Shown here: positions 61,501 to 64,000 of the stretch, one piece after another | How positions within the stretch are numbered: position 1 is the first letter of the stretch | Layout: each line of letters begins with the position of its first letter | Translations under genes and position numbers: made by a program | The notes under the pieces: generated by a model | What the model was told of the DNA's origin: nothing | Seen by the model: only the letters and a program-made list of their open reading frames with translations | The model's database searches: none | NCBI RefSeq assembly: GCF_963678975.1 | Contig: NC_089276.1 | Location: forward strand, 4,675,098 to 4,739,097 | DNA from: Dysidea avara | Lineage: Eukaryota; Porifera; Demospongiae; Dictyoceratida; Dysideidae | DNA length: 64,000 nucleotides | Reading direction: 5' to 3'

Positions 61501-63621
61501 TAACAGTCAGTATATATGAATGAAACAATTACTTGTCAGGATTGAATAAAGCTTGTGAGAGTAATATTACTGTTTATCAGCTCTTGGTTTAATCTTTAAC
61601 CCTGCATAATGTTCTCTTACATGAAATAGAGCAAAACTAGCACTTATATGGCTTGCCGATTTTGAAAATTCTTCAGCTACATAAATATAAATGCTTTTAT
61701 GGAAAGGCCCTTTTTAGAATGAGATGGATCGAATATCCTATCAAAAAATTAAAGTTAAGGTTGTACTACATATGTGGAGAAAGTTTGGTGCTTTTGTCAC
61801 TTGTGTCCACATTAGTTTTAAATTTGGCTTTAAGCAACCTAACTGTTATATAGGACACCTTTGAAAGATTACTGATGCTCAAAACTTGGTCCCTTGAAAC
61901 TTGCAGCATACACAGGGAACACTAAACTATTCTGTAAGCCCCAAATTTTGTCACTAAAAACACCTGGACAAAATTGCAAGCTTGGTGCAATTTCCATACC
62001 AGTAATTCATAATGTTCTAACATTGGCAGTGTTGGAGGACAAGTTGCTAATCAGAACAACTGATTATTGAAACTGCTACACTCATTATCAAGGTATCTCA
62101 CTGATGGGGTGTCTCATTAGCACATTTGTCCCCTCACCTTGACACACTAGTGAAGCTGGAGACTCCCCAGGATGCACCCGTGCTGTTATGAACACCATAT
62201 GACGCTTCTTCCCGGCTTCATCAGCCATGTTGCCTGACAAATGACAAAGTGCAGTGAAGTGTGTTTAATTACAATAGCTTGATGAGAGATATGTTCAGCT
62301 TTACTGACTCACTTGGAGAAGTTATGGTTAATAGGTCTAGCCTTCTCTGTTGCTGTAGGTATGAAGAAAAATATTAACACACATACTACACTACACTACA
62401 CTACACTACACACAACACCCACCACACTATAGCAGAGAAGTTCTCGTTGAAAATGGCTTGTCTGTCTCTTCTCAAGAGCATTCAAATACACTTGAAGTCT
62501 TGCGTAAGTATATGGGTAACAATAGGCAAACTAGAATAATAGAAAACTATGATGAATGCTCCACAGTCAATACTAACATATGTACCTGATACACTTCCTC
62601 CCTATCAAAAGCAAAGGCAAATGACATCACATAGTTCTTTTTGTGGTCCGGACATCGATAGTAGAAGACATTTTTAGCAGGAGTTCGTTGCCATACTGGC
62701 CGTGAGGTAGACTTAACCATTGGACTCATTCCATCTCGGTATAGACTCTTTACCTTACTGAAGTTGACCAGATTGAATATCACCCTCTATGGAACATAAC
62801 ACACGTAAGTATCTTTCTTTAGTATGAAAGCTGGGATCACATGTGTCCTCATAGTTTTCAAGAGGTCATTTCTTTAGTATGGATGGGAGACCATGCAAAA
62901 ATATCCTGGTTGCAATTTTGAGTATGCTAGTGACTCAGTGTACGTATGCTGGTGTGCGTGTGTGTGCACGCGCATGTATACATTTGTGTGTGATATTGTC
63001 TTTGGAAAATGCAAAATATATTCCAATTTGAAGAGCATTCATATACAAAACAGGAGAAGCATATGTAACACATGACCATTAAGGATTCTGCATCTAAATG
63101 TGTTAATTTAGGAGTATTAATTCAATGCCTATTTAATACTATACCACACAAATACCTGATCTGCCTTCATGTTCCGTACACTAAAGTTAAACCAGACCCG
63201 AAACCTGCAAGCAAAATAACATTAAAAGTTCACCAAGCACATGAAAATACTTACTTTGGGTTACATGTATCTGGTCTAATAAACAGGTCATATTCAAACT
63301 CACTGATGTAGTCAACTCTGCCTAGATTGCCTACATGGGTTTGCAAATAACATGGGTTTCCATGGCAACACCAAAATACAATGATGTATCAGTACCATTT
63401 TCAAAGCAAGCATCAAATGTTAGCTGCCCCTTGACTAAGGGATGCGCTGTTAACTCAGGTGGCAATGGCGTGTACCAGCTTACATTGCCCACAAATGGCT
63501 CCTTTAAGGTCGGATTAATAACCTGCGGGTTGTCCCTAAATTTTTCCACAATGTCACTCGTAGCATATGATACTGAAGTATCGCCATTTACAGTTTCATC
63601 GTCTGCGCATGAAGTTGCCAT
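49510..63621 (-). CDS. AGBL4: Cytosolic carboxypeptidase, CCP6/AGBL4 type (M14 deglutamylase)
   Basis: Fourteen exons: 63621-63396, 63330-63255, 63204-63156, 62786-62586, 62530-62423, 62352-62313, 62233-62138, 59063-58992, 58951-58900, 58591-58480, 50567-50513, 50464-50367, 49800-49751, 49702-49510. The total is 1428 nt, 475 residues, in phase. The CCP N-domain shows SEFEYDLFIRPDTCNP and RVIFNLVNFSKVKSLYRDGM with WQR and YYRCPDHKKNYVMSFAF. The M14 metal ligands are H254 and E257 in RVHPGES and H355 in FYIDIHAH. Substrate-binding NPDGVYLGNYRCSLMGFDLN follows the family pattern, and the catalytic Glu is E428 in CYTLEVSFFSYA. CCP6 trims polyglutamate side chains from tubulin and other proteins. 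Human CCP6 has about 500 residues. Sequence matches the family up to PYTEQA, then diverges for 24 residues to a stop, so the last part may be a read-through into an intron. The start is the ATG at 63621. Confidence 0.92.
50865..51268. mobile_element. 404-bp MITE with ~65-bp inverted ends
   Basis: The left arm GAGGAGAGTATCCTACTCTT continues through CCCCTGTAGAAGGGCGTATC and GTGAAGTTATGATGTAAC. The right arm ending GAGAGTAGGATACTCTCCTC is its reverse complement. Carboxypeptidase intron 10. Confidence 0.8.
51767..51840. repeat. Three tandem copies of the CTCTA-N-TAGAG repeat
   Basis: Units of 26-27 bases: TTCTATTAGAGTATTGCGAT + GACTG, TTCTATTAGAGTATATTCCA + ATGACTG, then CTCTATTAGAGTATTTTGAT + C. 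Confidence 0.85.
52349..53329 (+). pseudogene. Frameshifted companion ORF of a P-like transposon (unknown function)
   Basis: Starts MATSLLPKVIFLEALVGLPS and runs open to DEENILRYACGYIKAKVFKD. A frame change near 52845 then continues as RFSKISGDKAALFVKCLDRM. A second change near 52990 continues as MVCDNTFVSLELTTRNELPD, ending at 53329. The pieces are collinear, so I read them as one gene with two frame breaks. The ENILRYACGYI block followed by a C-L-x-x-M segment recalls uncharacterised ORFs that accompany mobile elements in sponges and cnidarians (impression, not a search). It converges on the P-like transposase, only 61 bases away, and may be a second gene of the same element. Confidence 0.5.
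53391..55333 (-). pseudogene. Decayed P-element/THAP9-like transposase
   Basis: Fragments in three frames read collinearly on the minus strand: a long open N-terminal piece (55333-54905) with GIKCLECSKYRDTLRATYHH; ARIMSMKDDFTKENRKQQK (~54900); WCLHLLMLSGSSYDALSHVL with LLPTNRT (~54600); GIVYNKHDCKFVGFIDLGPV (~54400); ISVTGDGASQNRKIFRMH (~54150); and MEALFGQIRMKGGRNNNPTL close to the end (53590). The R-W-C-L-x-L...L-P-x-x-R-T segment, the DGAS-x-NRK-x-F-R-M-H segment and the final E-x-x-F-G-x-I-R-x-x-GG-x-N-x-NPT are the collinear blocks of P-element and THAP9 transposases. Many stops and frame changes make it inactive. Terminal inverted repeats were not located. Confidence 0.75.
56705..56830 (-). 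mobile_element. SINE 3' end (related to 60854 family)
   Basis: On the minus strand it ends TGCTGTAAAGTCTAATAATA(ATA)n, matching the TGCTGTAAAGCCTTAATAAA tail of the 60854 elements. The upstream part is not clearly related. Confidence 0.4.
60854..61025 (-). mobile_element. tRNA-like SINE with (TAAA)n tail
   Basis: Minus strand: box-B-like GGTTCGAGGTTGCC near the 5' end, then AGGACCAGGTGTCCTACAGA-like sequence (one variant), then TGCTGTAAAGCCTTAATAAA(TAAA)n. In carboxypeptidase intron 7. Confidence 0.55.
61026..61125 (+). mobile_element. Truncated SINE copy in opposite orientation
   Basis: CAGGCTGTAGGACCAGGTGT through TGCTGTAAAGCCTTAATAAA, followed by a second short repeat of the tail. It forms a large hairpin with the 60854 copy. 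Confidence 0.6.
62380..62413. repeat. (ACTAC)n pentanucleotide array
   Basis: About six tandem CACTA units just downstream of the exon-5 donor of the carboxypeptidase gene. Confidence 0.85.
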
Positions 63622-63773
63622 TTGCACATAGAAAGAGCCATTTACTTTAATAAACGCGCACCATACAGATAACGGATGCGCTTTAATTAGAACAAATTCT
63701 AGTACTTTCTGTAGAAACCGGGCTAAGTTTGTAATTGTTATTTTTGTACTGAAGTAAAAGGTCTGGATCGAAA
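63622..63773. promoter_or_regulatory. Shared head-to-head promoter (carboxypeptidase / right-edge gene)
   Basis: About 150 bases lie between the carboxypeptidase start and the first plus-strand ATG of the right-edge gene. Inferred from gene layout. Confidence 0.4.
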
Positions 63774-64000
63774 TGGAAATGGATGATATATACGATGCAG
63801 ATGTATGATTGTGTATTGCAATAGCGTAGATATAATCAGCTTTTTGTAAATGATATATTTGTATTTAGTTTGTACTATCATTCACGTGTAGATGAACTCC
63901 CCTAACAGAAGAGACAGACGGAAGAAAAGAGGCTGGGATTCCAGTGAGTTAATTAGTACTTTTGTTTGATGGTGTGTATTATATAGAATTAGACACCCGA
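63774..64000 (+). CDS. 5' end of an unidentified basic protein (partial)
   Basis: A plausible three-exon start: 63774-63803 (MEMDDIYDAD) with a GTATGA donor, 63892-63943 (MNSPNRRDRRKKRGWDS) after a TAG acceptor, with a GTGAGT donor, and from 63987 (KLDTR) after a TATAG acceptor. Phases agree. Only about 32 residues are visible, strongly basic after an acidic start. The start may instead be the ATG at 63892. No family can be named. Confidence 0.35.

Larger units (their letters stand above)
59064..62137 (-). other. 3.1-kb intron of the carboxypeptidase gene
   Basis: Apart from the SINE pair and one palindromic repeat copy (59477-59497), no feature was recognised. Flanking exons join in phase 1 (VCQ / GLTDYL). 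Confidence 0.6.

Overview
This is a eukaryotic, animal-type genomic window. It is AT-rich, with many short GT-AG introns, dense miniature transposons and numerous (AC)n tracts. The gene set (FAF1, CIP2A, a CCP6/AGBL4-type carboxypeptidase, inversin-like ankyrin repeats, an SLC38-type transporter) is metazoan. A MutS of the mitochondrial MSH1 type sits among them; that family is missing from bilaterians, so I infer an early-branching animal, most likely a demosponge. No rRNA, tRNA or CRISPR array was recognised.

Layout, left to right. (1) 1-11215, minus: 5' part of an inversin-like ankyrin-repeat gene with a long disordered N-terminus. (2) 11374-20898, plus: an 11-exon gene for a 536-residue protein with two HMG boxes and an acidic, serine-rich tail (UBF-like). 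(3) 21477-26844, minus: a 479-residue amino-acid transporter. (4) 27063-36684, minus: FAF1, 16 exons, 702 residues, complete. (5) 36916-45135, plus: MSH1-type MutS, 26 exons, 908 residues, complete. (6) 45302-48073, plus: CIP2A, 923 residues in one uninterrupted exon. (7) 49510-63621, minus: cytosolic carboxypeptidase of the AGBL4/CCP6 type, 14 exons, with a 7.9-kb intron holding a decayed P-element-like transposon. (8) 63774 to the right edge, plus: the 5' end of an unidentified gene.

I rebuilt exon structures by hand. I joined exons only where splice sites, reading phase and protein family continuity agreed, and every internal junction of the five complete multi-exon genes (items 2-5 and 7) keeps the frame. 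Three gene pairs are head-to-head with short shared promoters (11216-11373, 36685-36915, 63622-63773). Two pairs converge (20899-21476 and 48074-49509).

The non-genic signal is rich. It includes a dispersed short palindromic repeat built on CTCTA-N-TAGAG (at least 19 copies), a TA-flanked pogo-like MITE inserted inside one copy of that repeat, a hAT-type MITE with a perfect 8-bp target duplication, a foldback element whose arms are 21-bp tandem repeats, two SINE families, a degenerate hAT transposase, and the P-like element with a convergent companion reading frame. The genes do not form one pathway. Each is a conserved housekeeping or signalling gene (ciliary scaffold, rDNA/chromatin, transport, p97/ubiquitin, mitochondrial DNA repair, PP2A regulation, tubulin deglutamylation).
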